Assembly (NCBI RefSeq): GCF_035325925.1
Contig: NZ_DAOKZA010000014.1
Span: 24,026-88,025, forward strand
Length of the DNA stretch: 64,000 nucleotides
Direction: 5' to 3'
Source: Calidifontimicrobium sp035325925
GTDB lineage: Bacteria; Pseudomonadota; Gammaproteobacteria; Burkholderiales; Burkholderiaceae_C
Positions 10,783-19,474 of the stretch are shown here, piece by piece. The position numbers and the translations under genes were made by a program. The stretch's first letter is position 1, and each line of letters starts with the position of its first letter. The notes below the pieces were generated by a model. That model ran no database searches and was not told the DNA's origin. It saw nothing but the letters and a program-made list of their open reading frames with translations.

Positions 10783-11342
10783 CCACCGCCCGAATCCCGC
10801 CGCACCGCGCCAACCGCCTCGCCGCGCGCCGGCCACTCGCCACCACGGCCACGCTGGCGGCAGCGCTGCTCGCTGCCAACGCCGCCGCCCAGGTCGGTGG
10901 CGCGCCGAGCGTCGAGATGGCCGCGCGCGGCAAGTACCTGGTCGCCACCCCGGGCTGCATGGACTGCCACACGCCGCTGAAGATGGGCCCCAAGGGGCCG
11001 GAGCCCGACCTGTCGCGCACGCTGTCGGGCCACCCCGAGGGCCCTTGGCTGGTGATCTCGTCGGCCACCAACACCGCGTTCGCCGGCCCGTGGGGCGTGA
11101 GCTTCGCGGCCGACCTGACCCCCGATCCCGACACCGGCCTGGGCGAGTGGACGTTGCGCGACTTCCGCGAGACGATCCGCACCGGCCGGCACATGGGCCG
11201 CGGGCGCGAGGTGCTCCCGCCGATGCCGATCCCGGTCTACGCCAATTTCACCGACGACGACCTCGCGGCGATCTACGCGTACCTGCGCACGCTGCCGCCG
11301 GTGCGCAACCGCGTGCCCGAGCCCTGGCCGGCGGCGAAGTGA
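10779..11342 (+). CDS. Mono-haem cytochrome c
   Basis: A 187-residue protein with an N-terminal signal (LATTATLAAALLAANAAAQ) and one CxxCH site (GCMDCH). The conserved cytochrome c tail NFTDDDLAAIYAYLRTLPPV matches cytochromes that accompany periplasmic or molybdenum dehydrogenases. A Met in the MPIPVY region could be the distal ligand. It begins with GTG in a GTGA overlap with the preceding diheme gene, so the pair is translationally coupled. It converges with xdhC (11361) across an 18-bp gap. Confidence 0.85.
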   Translation: MTTARIPPHRANRLAARRPLATTATLAAALLAANAAAQVGGAPSVEMAARGKYLVATPGCMDCHTPLKMGPKGPEPDLSRTLSGHPEGPWLVISSATNTAFAGPWGVSFAADLTPDPDTGLGEWTLRDFRETIRTGRHMGRGREVLPPMPIPVYANFTDDDLAAIYAYLRTLPPVRNRVPEPWPAAK

Positions 11343-11360
11343 GGCGCGCGGCCCGGCCGC

Positions 11361-12401
11361 TCAGCGCAGCGGCTCGGCGCCGCACAGCACCGCGCCGCCG
11401 GGTGCGACCTCGAGCATCGCCTTCGCGGTGGCCACCTCGGCCGCCGGCGGCAGCGCGACGCCGTTCTTCACCGCGAGCAGTTCGGCCATCACGCTGACCG
11501 CGATCTCGGCCGGCGTCTTGCTGCCGATGAACAGGCCGATCGGCCCGCGCAGCCGCGCCAGCGCGTGCGCCGGCACGTCGAAGTGCTCGGCCAGGCGCAC
11601 GCGGCGCGCGTCGTTGTTGCGCCGCGAGCCGATCGCGCCGACGTAGAACGCCTCGCTGCCCAGCGCCTCGATCAGCGCCAGGTCGTCGAGCTTGGGGTCG
11701 TGGGTGAGCGCCACCACCGCGCTGCGCCGGTCGGGGCGCAGCGCGCGCACCGCGTCGTCGGGCATCTCGGCGCTCAGCGCGACGCCGGGCACCGCCCAGG
11801 TGTCGCGGTACTCGCTGCGCGGGTCGCACACGGCGACGCGAAAGCCGCTGAACAGCGCCATCGTCGCGACGTACTCGGCGAGCTGGCCGGCGCCGATCAG
11901 GAGCAGCCGGTACTCGGGGCCGAAGGTCACGGCCAGCGTCGCGTCGTCGCGCCGCAGCCCCTCGGGCCGGTCGGCGGGCTCGAGCGTGACGGCGCCGTCG
12001 GCCAGGCACACCCGCCGGCGCATCAGCGCGCCGGCTTCGAGCCGCTCGACCAGCGCGGCCAGCGTCGCCGCGTCGGGGTCGAACTCGAGCAGCAGCTCGA
12101 GCGTGCCGCCGCAGGGCAGGCCGAAGCGGTGCGCCTCGTCGGCGGTCACGCCGTAGCGCACGAAGCGCGGCGCACCGTGCGGCAGGCCACCGTCGTGCAC
12201 GTGGCGCGCGATCAGGTCGTCCTCGATGCAGCCGCCCGACACCGAGCCGACGGCAACGCCGTCGTCGCGCAGCGCCAGGATCGAGCCCACCGGCCGCGGC
12301 GACGAGCCCCAGGTGTGGACCACGGTGGCCAGCAGCGCGTGCCGGCCCGCGGCACGCCAGTCGCGCAGCGCGCGCAGCACCGTCAGATCGAGGTTCTCCA
12401 T
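11361..12401 (-). CDS. XdhC-family molybdenum cofactor insertion protein
   Basis: A 346-residue XdhC/CoxI-type protein. The N-terminal half has the XdhC signature (THTWGSSPRP-like VHTWGSSPRPVGS and SVSGGCIEDD). The C-terminal half has a Rossmann-like fold with LLLIGAGQLAEYVA and VGAIGSRRNN. Family members bind molybdenum cofactor and help sulfurate it and insert it into xanthine dehydrogenase-family enzymes. It is last in the minus-strand operon that starts with the hydroxylase subunits, 18 bp after the CobW gene, which supports that role here. Confidence 0.9.
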   Translation of the reverse strand: MENLDLTVLRALRDWRAAGRHALLATVVHTWGSSPRPVGSILALRDDGVAVGSVSGGCIEDDLIARHVHDGGLPHGAPRFVRYGVTADEAHRFGLPCGGTLELLLEFDPDAATLAALVERLEAGALMRRRVCLADGAVTLEPADRPEGLRRDDATLAVTFGPEYRLLLIGAGQLAEYVATMALFSGFRVAVCDPRSEYRDTWAVPGVALSAEMPDDAVRALRPDRRSAVVALTHDPKLDDLALIEALGSEAFYVGAIGSRRNNDARRVRLAEHFDVPAHALARLRGPIGLFIGSKTPAEIAVSVMAELLAVKNGVALPPAAEVATAKAMLEVAPGGAVLCGAEPLR

Positions 12402-12419
12402 GCCGCGATGGTACGGAGC

Positions 12420-13469
12420 TCAGTCGGCCAGGCAAGCGCGCAGGCCGCGGTCGAGTTGCGCCTCGTCAAGTTCGCGGCCGATGAACACCAGCTTGCTCTG
12501 CGGCTTGCGCCCGCCCCAGTCGTCGGCCGGCTGCAGGTCGATCAGCCGGTGCACGCCCTGCAGCACGTGGCGGCGCTCGTCGCCGTCGATCGCGACGATG
12601 CCCTTGAGGCGGAACAGCTGGTCGCCGCGCGCGTCGGCCAGCGTCGCGAGCCAGTCGAGCAGGCGCTGACGGTCGAACGCGGCGTCGAAGACGCGCGACA
12701 CCGAGTCGACCGAGGGGTCGTGCGCGTGGCCCGGCGCATCGGCGTGGGCGTGCGCGTGGTCGCAGTGCGCGTCGCACGCGTGCGCCAGCGCGTCGTCCTG
12801 CAGCACCATCGGCGGCGGCAGGAAGCCGCTGATGCCCAGGATGCGTCCGACGTCGACCCTGGCGTAGCTCGAGCGCAGCATCTCGGCGGTCTCGTTGATC
12901 GCGCGCACGCGCGCCTCGAGCGTCGTGAGCTCGTCCCCGGTCGCGAGGTCGACCTTGTTGATCACGATGCGGTCGGCGGTGACGATCTGCTCGACCGCCT
13001 GGTTGTCGGCGCCGTCGAGCCGCGGGTCGTCGAGGTGCGCCAGCGCATGCTTCGCGTCGACCAGCGTGACGATGGCGTCGAGCCGCACCTGGCGCGCGAC
13101 CTCGTGGTCCATGAAGAAGGTCGCCGCCACCGGCGTCGGGTCGGCCAGCCCGCTGGTCTCGACCAGGATGTGGTCGAAGCGCTCGCGCCGCGCGAGCAGC
13201 TTGCCCAGCACCTGCACCAGGTCCTCGCGCACGTCGGCGACGCAGCAGATGCACCCGTTGGTCATCTGGTAGATCTCCTCCTCGCTGCTGAGCACGAGGT
13301 CGGAGTCGACGTCGATCTCGCCGAACTCGTTCTCGATCACCGCGATGCGGTGGCCGTGGCGCTCGGTCAGGATGTGGTTCAGCAGCGTCGTCTTGCCCGC
13401 GCCCAGGAACCCGGTGAGGATCGTCACCGGCACCGGACGCGCGCGCGCGAACAGCGTGGGCTCGCTCAT
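12420..13469 (-). CDS. CobW/COG0523-family GTPase metallochaperone
   Basis: A 349-residue G3E GTPase with Walker A GFLGAGKTT, the COG0523 metal site GCICC, switch motif ENEFGEIDVD, and NKVD for guanine recognition. A His/Cys-rich insertion (HACDAHCDHAHAHADAPGH) lies near residues 230-250 before the CobW C-terminal domain. This points to handling of a transition metal such as Zn, Co or Ni. Its ATG overlaps the stop of the molybdenum subunit gene (ATGA), so it is made with the hydroxylase. Its cargo in this setting is not known. Confidence 0.9.
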   Translation of the reverse strand: MSEPTLFARARPVPVTILTGFLGAGKTTLLNHILTERHGHRIAVIENEFGEIDVDSDLVLSSEEEIYQMTNGCICCVADVREDLVQVLGKLLARRERFDHILVETSGLADPTPVAATFFMDHEVARQVRLDAIVTLVDAKHALAHLDDPRLDGADNQAVEQIVTADRIVINKVDLATGDELTTLEARVRAINETAEMLRSSYARVDVGRILGISGFLPPPMVLQDDALAHACDAHCDHAHAHADAPGHAHDPSVDSVSRVFDAAFDRQRLLDWLATLADARGDQLFRLKGIVAIDGDERRHVLQGVHRLIDLQPADDWGGRKPQSKLVFIGRELDEAQLDRGLRACLAD

Positions 13470-15790
13470 GGATTCACCTCGGCCAGGGCCTGCAGGACCT
13501 TCTCGGGGGTGATCGGGAAGGCGCGGAAGCGCACGCCGATCGCGTCGTGCACCGCATTGGCGATCGCCGGCCCGATCGCGATGATCGGGTCCTCGCCGAT
13601 GCCCTTGGCGCCGTACGGGCCGCCGGGGTCGGGGGCGGTCTCGAGCATGATCGTGCGGATCGGCGGCATGTCCATCGACAGGGGCATCTTGTAGTCGACG
13701 AAGCTGGCGTTCAGCGAACGGCCGGTCCGGGGGTCGACCAGGTGGTCCTCGGTCAGCGTATGGCCGATGCCCTGCTGGATGCCGCCCTCGATCTGTCCCG
13801 ACGCCGCCACCGGGTGGATCACCTTGCCGAACTCGTGCACCGGCACGACCTGCAGCACCTCGATCTGCCCGGTCTCGGTGTCGACCGCGACCTCGACGAA
13901 GTGCGCGGCGAACGAGTAGGCCTTGGTCGGCGTGTAGCTGCCGTGGCCGACGAGGTGCGCCGACGGAATGCCGAGCGCCGGCTGCATGACCTCGCGCACG
14001 CCGACGCTGCGCTGCGGGTGACCGGTCACCGAGACGACGCCGTCGCGCACCACGAGGTCGCGCGGTGGCGCGTCGAGCCGCTGCGCGGCGCGCTCGAGCA
14101 TCTGCGCCTTGACCTGCTGCGCCGCGATCTGCGCCGCGCGCCCGACCATGAACGTGGTGTGGCTGGCGAAGGCGCCGATGTCCCACGGCACGACGTCGGT
14201 GTCGCCGTGCACCACCGAGACGTCGTCGAACTTCACGCCCAGTTCCTCGGCGACGATCTGCGCCAGCGCGGTGTGCGCACCGGTGCCCAGGCCCGCGGCG
14301 CCGGTCAGCAGCGTCGCGCTGCCGTCCTCGTTCATCTTGACGATGGCATTGCCCTGTTCCTTGATGCCGGGGTAGGCGCTCGAGCCGTGCATCTCGCAGC
14401 CGATGCCCCAGCCGTAGCGCAGCGCACCCTTGGGCGCGCGCTTGCGCGGGCGCTCGACGCCCCAGCCGACTTCGGCCATGCCGCGGCGGATGCAGTCCTC
14501 CAGGCCGTGGCCGACCAGCGGGTGGCCCGACGGCGCGACGTCGCCGTCGCGCACCGCGTTCTTCAGCTTCAGCGCCGCCGGGTCCAGGCCGAGCCTCTCG
14601 GCCGCCTCGTCCATCTGCAGGTCGAGCGCCCAGTACGCCTGCACCACCCCGTAGCCGCGGAACGCGCCGGCGATCGGGTTGTTGGTGTAGACGCACAGGC
14701 CCTCGAGGTCGACGTTCTCGCAGCGGTACAGCGAGGTCAGCGATGCGGTGCCGACGTTGGTCACGCCCGGCCCGTGCGAGCCGTAGGCCCCCGAGTCGTA
14801 CACCAGGCGCGCCTGGCGTGCGGTGATCGTGCCGTCACGCTTGAACCCCTGCTTGAGCCAGATGCGGCACGGGTGACGCGATCGCCCGCCGAGGAAGGTC
14901 TCCTTGCGCGTGAACTCCATCTTCACCGGCTTGCGCGTCTGCCTGGCGAGCAGCGCGCACAGGAACTCGTGCTGGAACAGGTCCTGCTTGGCGCCGAATC
15001 CGCCCCCCATGTGGTCGACGAGCACGCGCACGTGGTTCAGCGGCAGCCCGAGCACCTCGGCGAGCGCGCCGCGCACCATGAACGCGGTCTGCGTCGAGCT
15101 CCACATCGTCAGCTTGCCGTTGCCGTCCCACTGTGCGACGCAGACGTTGGGCTCCATGTACGCCGGCGTCGGGCGGCCGGTGCGGTACTCGCCCTCGATC
15201 ACGACGTCGGCGTCGGCGAAGCCACGTTCGACGTCGCCGCGCACGACGCGCGTGGGCGGCTGCACGAGGTTGCCGCCGGGGCCGACGTCGTGGATCAGCG
15301 GTGCACCGGGGGCGCGCGCGGCGTCGGTGTCGAACACCGCCGGCAGCGGCTCGTACTCGACTTCGATCAGCGCGAGCGCCTGCTCGGCGATCTCCTCGCT
15401 GACCGCGGCGACCGCGGCCACGCCCTCGCCCCAGTAACGCACCTTGCGGTCGAGGATGTACTGGTCCTTCGTGCACGACGCCGAGCGCGGGTGCGGCGAG
15501 CCGTAATGCAGCACGCGCGGCACGTTCTCGTGCGTGAGCACCGCCTTGACGCCGGGCAGCGCCAGCGCGCGCGACGCGTCGATGCGCACGATGCGCGCGT
15601 GTGCGACCTGGCTGCGCAGCGTCTTGCCGTACAGCATGCCGGGCAGTTGCAGGTCGCCGACGTAGACGGCGTTGCCGGTGACCTTGTCGAGCAGGTCGCG
15701 GCGCTTGACGCTGTGGCCGACCACCGCCAGGGCGCCGGCGGCCTCGGGCTGCGCCAGCGCGCGCGCCTCGTCGATCACGTGCGCGTTCAT
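13466..15790 (-). CDS. Molybdopterin-binding (large) subunit of a xanthine dehydrogenase-family hydroxylase
   Basis: A 774-residue catalytic subunit for molybdenum-dependent hydroxylation of an aromatic, heteroaromatic or aldehyde substrate. Motifs include the fused N-terminal a/b hammerhead (KVTGNAVYVGDLQLPGMLYGK), the Moco site DHMGGGFGAKQ, AGAFRGYG, and the C-terminal GPYGAKGIGEDP with the catalytic Glu. Size matches the three-subunit (L/M/S) class such as CO dehydrogenase-like and 4-hydroxybenzoyl-CoA reductase-like enzymes. It is 4-bp coupled to the iron-sulfur gene upstream and the CobW gene downstream. Substrate unknown; xanthine is possible given the purine genes 15 kb away but is not shown. 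Confidence 0.9.
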   Translation of the reverse strand: MNAHVIDEARALAQPEAAGALAVVGHSVKRRDLLDKVTGNAVYVGDLQLPGMLYGKTLRSQVAHARIVRIDASRALALPGVKAVLTHENVPRVLHYGSPHPRSASCTKDQYILDRKVRYWGEGVAAVAAVSEEIAEQALALIEVEYEPLPAVFDTDAARAPGAPLIHDVGPGGNLVQPPTRVVRGDVERGFADADVVIEGEYRTGRPTPAYMEPNVCVAQWDGNGKLTMWSSTQTAFMVRGALAEVLGLPLNHVRVLVDHMGGGFGAKQDLFQHEFLCALLARQTRKPVKMEFTRKETFLGGRSRHPCRIWLKQGFKRDGTITARQARLVYDSGAYGSHGPGVTNVGTASLTSLYRCENVDLEGLCVYTNNPIAGAFRGYGVVQAYWALDLQMDEAAERLGLDPAALKLKNAVRDGDVAPSGHPLVGHGLEDCIRRGMAEVGWGVERPRKRAPKGALRYGWGIGCEMHGSSAYPGIKEQGNAIVKMNEDGSATLLTGAAGLGTGAHTALAQIVAEELGVKFDDVSVVHGDTDVVPWDIGAFASHTTFMVGRAAQIAAQQVKAQMLERAAQRLDAPPRDLVVRDGVVSVTGHPQRSVGVREVMQPALGIPSAHLVGHGSYTPTKAYSFAAHFVEVAVDTETGQIEVLQVVPVHEFGKVIHPVAASGQIEGGIQQGIGHTLTEDHLVDPRTGRSLNASFVDYKMPLSMDMPPIRTIMLETAPDPGGPYGAKGIGEDPIIAIGPAIANAVHDAIGVRFRAFPITPEKVLQALAEVNP

Positions 15791-16263
15791 GCCGCGACCT
15801 CCTGCCGCGCGCAGCGCTGCACCGCCTCGACGATCTTCGTGTAGCCGGTGCAGCGGCAGATGTTGCCGGCCAGCGCGAAGCGGATCTCGGCCTCGGTCGG
15901 GTTCGGGTTCTCGTCGAGCAGCGCCTTGGCCATCATCAGCACGCCGGGGGTGCAGAAGCCGCACTGCGCCGCGCCGCACTGCATGAACTGCTCCTGCAGC
16001 GGATGCACGTGGTCGGGGCCGGGCTGCAGGCCCTCGATGGTCTGCACCTCGGCAGCTTCGGCCTCGACGGCGAGCACCAGGCAGGCGTTGACCGGGCGAC
16101 CGTCGACGACGACGGTGCACGCCCCGCAGTCGCCGACGTCGCAGCCCTTCTTGGTGCCGGTCAGCGCGGCCTCGACGCGCAGGGCGTCGAGCAGGCTGCG
16201 GTGCGGCTCGACGTGCAGCTCACGCGGCTCGCCGTTGATCGTCAGCTTCACCAGTCGTTTCAT
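15787..16263 (-). CDS. 2Fe-2S subunit of the molybdenum hydroxylase
   Basis: A 158-residue small subunit carrying two [2Fe-2S] clusters. The plant-ferredoxin-like N-terminal site is visible as GCDVGDCGACTV followed by the fourth Cys in NAC. The C-terminal site has CGFCTPG and CRCTGY. It passes electrons from the molybdenum centre to the FAD subunit. No Tat signal is present, so the complex is cytoplasmic. Overlaps both neighbours by 4 bp. Confidence 0.95.
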   Translation of the reverse strand: MKRLVKLTINGEPRELHVEPHRSLLDALRVEAALTGTKKGCDVGDCGACTVVVDGRPVNACLVLAVEAEAAEVQTIEGLQPGPDHVHPLQEQFMQCGAAQCGFCTPGVLMMAKALLDENPNPTEAEIRFALAGNICRCTGYTKIVEAVQRCARQEVAA

Positions 16264-17126
16264 CGTGCTCGCTCCAGGGATTGTTCGATCGCGCGCCGGG
16301 TCAGCACGCCGACCATGCGGCGGCGGTACTCGGCGCTCGCGCGCACGTCGCTGATCGGCCGGCTCTCGTCCATCGCGGTGCGCGAGACGACCTCGAGCAG
16401 GCCCGGGCCGACCCGCTCGCCGCGCAGCATGTCCTCGGCGCGGCGTGCGCGCATCGGCGTCGGCGCGACGGCACCGAGCACGATGCGCACGCCGTCGACC
16501 GCGCCGTCGTCGGCCAGCGTCAGCGACACCGCGACGCCGACGGTGGCCAGCTCCATCGCCTTGCGCCGGCCGTGCTTCAGGTAAGCCTTGCCGCTGCGCG
16601 CCGGCGGGGGCGGCAGCGTGAACGCGGTGACGATCTCGTCGCGCGCGAGCACGGTGCGCCCCGGCCCGGTGAAGAAGTCCTCGGCCGCGATGCGACGCGC
16701 ACCGTCGGGCCCGTGCGCATGCACGACGCCGGCGTCGGCGATCAGCGGCGGCAGCGTGTCGGCCGACGGCGAGGCGCGGCAGACGTTGCCGGCCAGCGTG
16801 GCGCGGCAGCGCACCTGGATCGACCCGAGCTCGCGCGCCGCCTGCCACAGCCCTGCGTAGTGGCGCTGCACGTCGGGCGAGGTCTCGATGTCGCGCACCC
16901 TGACGAGCGCGCCGACGTGCAGGCCGTCGCGCGCGTCGTAGCTCAGGCGGTCGAGCGCCGGCACGCGCTTCAGGTTGATCAGGTGCGCCGGCCTGCGCAC
17001 CTGCTCCTTCATCTCGACCAGCAGGTCGGTGCCGCCGGCGAACACGCTGGCCTGGCCGTCGTGGCAGCGCAGCAGCGCGACGACATCGTCGAGCGTGGTC
17101 GGCGCGTGGTAGTCGAAGGGCCTCAT
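16260..17126 (-). CDS. FAD-binding subunit of the molybdenum hydroxylase
   Basis: A 288-residue medium subunit with the FAD-binding PCMH fold (VFAGGTDLLVEMKEQVRRP and TLAGNVCRASPSADTLPPL) and a C-terminal CO dehydrogenase flavoprotein domain. The extra 4Fe-4S insertion found in 4-hydroxybenzoyl-CoA reductase is not seen, which argues against that enzyme. The ATG at 17126 was chosen because GAGGGAA lies just upstream; an in-frame ATG 33 bp earlier has no such site. First gene of a five-gene operon (17126 down to 11361). Confidence 0.92.
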   Translation of the reverse strand: MRPFDYHAPTTLDDVVALLRCHDGQASVFAGGTDLLVEMKEQVRRPAHLINLKRVPALDRLSYDARDGLHVGALVRVRDIETSPDVQRHYAGLWQAARELGSIQVRCRATLAGNVCRASPSADTLPPLIADAGVVHAHGPDGARRIAAEDFFTGPGRTVLARDEIVTAFTLPPPPARSGKAYLKHGRRKAMELATVGVAVSLTLADDGAVDGVRIVLGAVAPTPMRARRAEDMLRGERVGPGLLEVVSRTAMDESRPISDVRASAEYRRRMVGVLTRRAIEQSLERAR

Positions 17127-17453
17127 CGGCAGTTCCCTCACGGTGTCTGACGCGTGCATCGTGCAGGGCCGCCCCCGATCGGTAAACGGGCTGAGTCGTA
17201 TATCTTGATCGGATCACTCGATGAGTGCCGCTCGATGCCGCGGCGCCCGTCGTCGCCGGGTCGGCATGGGGACGGCCCGCGCGGGTCGGACCGGTGCGGT
17301 CGCCCGCGCTGCGCACTGCCGCGGCCTTGGCGGGTCGGCTGCCCGCGCTCCGCGGCGGCGCCGTCGTGCGGTGCGGGTGCACCCGGCTTCAGCATGCGCA
17401 CGCCTCGCGCACGGCGGGTGCAGCGGGCCCCGGCGCCGCGCCGAGCCGGCGCG
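17127..17453. promoter_or_regulatory. 327-bp gap with dyads upstream of the molybdenum hydroxylase operon
   Basis: I see no gene in this gap. At 17190-17230 lies a relatively AT-rich patch with TGATC-G-GATCA (17206-17216) directly followed by CACTC-GAT-GAGTG (17215-17227). GATATACGAC on the minus strand could supply a -10 box. These overlapping dyads are about 80-100 bp upstream of the FAD subunit start and make a reasonable promoter/operator for that operon. The remaining 220 bp next to the UbiX stop are very GC-rich and featureless. Confidence 0.4.
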
Positions 17454-18047
17454 TCAGCCCGCGACCGCCGCCCTGCGCTCGGCCGCCGTACCGGCCCAGC
17501 GGTGCACGGTGCCGACGTCGAGGTCGAACAGGTCGAGCACGCGGCCCAGCGTGTGGTCGACCATCTCGGCCAGGTTCGCCGGACGGGCGTAGAACGCCGG
17601 CACCGGCGGCGCGACGATCGCGCCCATCTCGGTGACCGCGACCATGTTGCGCAGGTGCACCAGGCTCAGCGGCGTCTCGCGCGCGAGCAGCACCAGGCGC
17701 CTGCGCTCCTTGAGCATCACGTCGGCGGCACGTGCGATCAGCGACGCCGCGTTGCCGGTGGCGATCTCGGCCAGCGTCTTCATCGAGCACGGCGCCACGA
17801 CCATCCCCAGCGTGCGGTACGAGCCGCTCGCGACGCACGCACCGACGTCGCCGTTCGAGTGCACCTGGTGCGCCAGCGCGTGCAGGTCGGCGAGCTTGGT
17901 CCCGCTCTCGCAGGCCATCGTCAGCTTCGCGGCGCGGCTGACGACCAGGTGCACCTCGAGGTCGTCGACGCCGCGCAGCAGCTCGAGCAGCCGCTGGCCG
18001 TAGACGAAGCCCGACGCGCCGCTGATGCCGACGACGATGCGGCGCAT
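17454..18047 (-). CDS. UbiX-family flavin prenyltransferase
   Basis: A 197-residue flavoprotein that makes prenylated FMN from FMN and dimethylallyl phosphate, the cofactor of UbiD decarboxylases. Typical motifs are VGISGASGFVYGQRLLELL at the N-terminus, VVAPCSMKTLAEIATG, and RRRLVLLARETPLSLVHLRNM. It is last in the ABC importer/amidohydrolase operon, 8 bp after the amidohydrolase. It probably serves the UbiD-like enzyme at 8240-9610, which links the two operons functionally. Confidence 0.92.
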   Translation of the reverse strand: MRRIVVGISGASGFVYGQRLLELLRGVDDLEVHLVVSRAAKLTMACESGTKLADLHALAHQVHSNGDVGACVASGSYRTLGMVVAPCSMKTLAEIATGNAASLIARAADVMLKERRRLVLLARETPLSLVHLRNMVAVTEMGAIVAPPVPAFYARPANLAEMVDHTLGRVLDLFDLDVGTVHRWAGTAAERRAAVAG

Positions 18048-18055
18048 CGCCACGC

Positions 18056-19474
18056 TCAGCCCGCGGCGATGCGACGCACCGCGGCGCGCGCCTCGTCGCG
18101 CAGCGCCGCCAGGTCGAGGCCCGGGACCGCGTCGTCCTCGGCGACGACGCGCCCGTCGCACAGCAGCCACTTCAGCCGCGGGCGCGCGCCGCTGGCCACC
18201 GGCGCGACGCCCGGGTCGTGCAGGCCGAAGAAGCGCGGGTCGTCGAGCGACCACACCGCCAGGTCGGCGGCCATGCCCGGCGCCAGCGTGCCGACGCCGT
18301 CGAAGCCGAGCACGCGCGCGCCGCCGGCGCTGGCCCAGTGCATCACGTCGTACGCGGTGACCGCGTCGGCGCCCGCCTCGCCCTGGCCTTCGGGCCGCGC
18401 GCGCGACCGGCTGCCCGCGTGCGCGCGGTGCACCAGCCACGCGAAGTGCAGTTCGCTCGCCATGTCGGCCGCTTCGTTCGACGCGGCGCCGTCGACGCCG
18501 ATCGACACCGGTGCACCGAGCCGTGCCAGCGCCGGCGCCGGCGCCACGCCGCTGCCCAGCCTGCCGTTGCTCTGCGGGCAGTGCGCGATGCCGGTGCCGG
18601 TGGACGCCAGCAGACGCTGCTCCGACGGCGAGACGTGCACCAGGTGCGCGAACCACACGTCGGGCCCCAGCCATTCGTGCTCGGCCGCGAACTCGACCGG
18701 CAGCATGCCGTGCTGCTGGCGCACGTGCTCGATCGTGGCCACCGTCTCCGACAGGTGCGAGTGCAGCGGCACGCCCATCGCGCGCGCCGCGCGTGCCACC
18801 GGCTTCAGCTCGTCGGCGCGCAGCGAGACGTTGATCGTCGTCGGGGCGAACGCGACGCGGCGCATCGCGCGCGATCCGCGCTGATGGAAGCGCTGCACCG
18901 TGCGCTCGACGTCGGCGAGCATGCCGTCGAGCCTCTCCGGGCGCTGGTGCGCCGGCGCGTCGGCCTCGACGTGGCGCACCTGCGTCGCCCCGCCGCGCAG
19001 CAGCATGAAGCGCAGCCCGAGCCGCTCGGCCTCGTCGAACAGCACCGCCGACGTGTCGAAGCCGATGCCCGGGTGGTAGAGGTAGTGGTGATCGGCCACC
19101 GTCGTGCAGCCCGACAGCAGCAGTTCGACCAGGCCGATGCGCGCCGCCAGCCGCAGCGTCGCCTCGTCGAACGCGCCGCGGTGACGGTACGGGACCGCCT
19201 GCAGCCACGGCATCAGCGTGCGGTCGATGCCTGCCGGAACGCCCTTGAGCAGCGACTGGAACAGATGGTGGTGCGTGTTGACCCAGCCCGGCGTGACGAC
19301 GCAGTGCGCGGCGTCGAGCACGCGCTCGCCGGGCCGGGCGTCGAGCCCCCGGCCGACCTCGACGACGACGCCGTCGGCCACGCGCAGGTCGCTGGCGTCG
19401 CTGCGTGCCGCGGCGCCGGCGGCACCGGTGACCAGCGCGTCGGCGCCGCGGATCAGGTAGCGGCCGGCGCTCAA
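18056..19474 (-). CDS. Amidohydrolase (8-oxoguanine/hydroxyatrazine deaminase-like)
   Basis: A 472-residue metal-dependent hydrolase of the TrzN/AtzB/8-oxoguanine deaminase type, which remove amino groups from N-heterocycles. Metal-site motifs are GWVNTHHHLFQSLLKG, PLHSHLSET, and the late Asp in IGVDGAASNEAADM. The only sensible start is TTG at 19474, forming a TTGA overlap with the permease stop; no ATG occurs before the conserved region. Being coupled to an importer suggests that it acts on the imported compound. Guanine, 8-oxoguanine or another aminated heterocycle are candidates. Confidence 0.85.
   Translation of the reverse strand: MSAGRYLIRGADALVTGAAGAAARSDASDLRVADGVVVEVGRGLDARPGERVLDAAHCVVTPGWVNTHHHLFQSLLKGVPAGIDRTLMPWLQAVPYRHRGAFDEATLRLAARIGLVELLLSGCTTVADHHYLYHPGIGFDTSAVLFDEAERLGLRFMLLRGGATQVRHVEADAPAHQRPERLDGMLADVERTVQRFHQRGSRAMRRVAFAPTTINVSLRADELKPVARAARAMGVPLHSHLSETVATIEHVRQQHGMLPVEFAAEHEWLGPDVWFAHLVHVSPSEQRLLASTGTGIAHCPQSNGRLGSGVAPAPALARLGAPVSIGVDGAASNEAADMASELHFAWLVHRAHAGSRSRARPEGQGEAGADAVTAYDVMHWASAGGARVLGFDGVGTLAPGMAADLAVWSLDDPRFFGLHDPGVAPVASGARPRLKWLLCDGRVVAEDDAVPGLDLAALRDEARAAVRRIAAG

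Noticed and set aside
13466..17126. Molybdenum hydroxylase as the purine-pathway xanthine dehydrogenase
   Set aside because: Possible, but the three-subunit layout, distance from the purine cluster and lack of the TGTATACA operator give no direct support; substrate left open.
18056..19474. Naming the amidohydrolase guanine deaminase or 8-oxoguanine deaminase
   Set aside because: Motifs fit the wider TrzN/AtzB/8-oxoguanine group only; specificity residues cannot be judged by eye.
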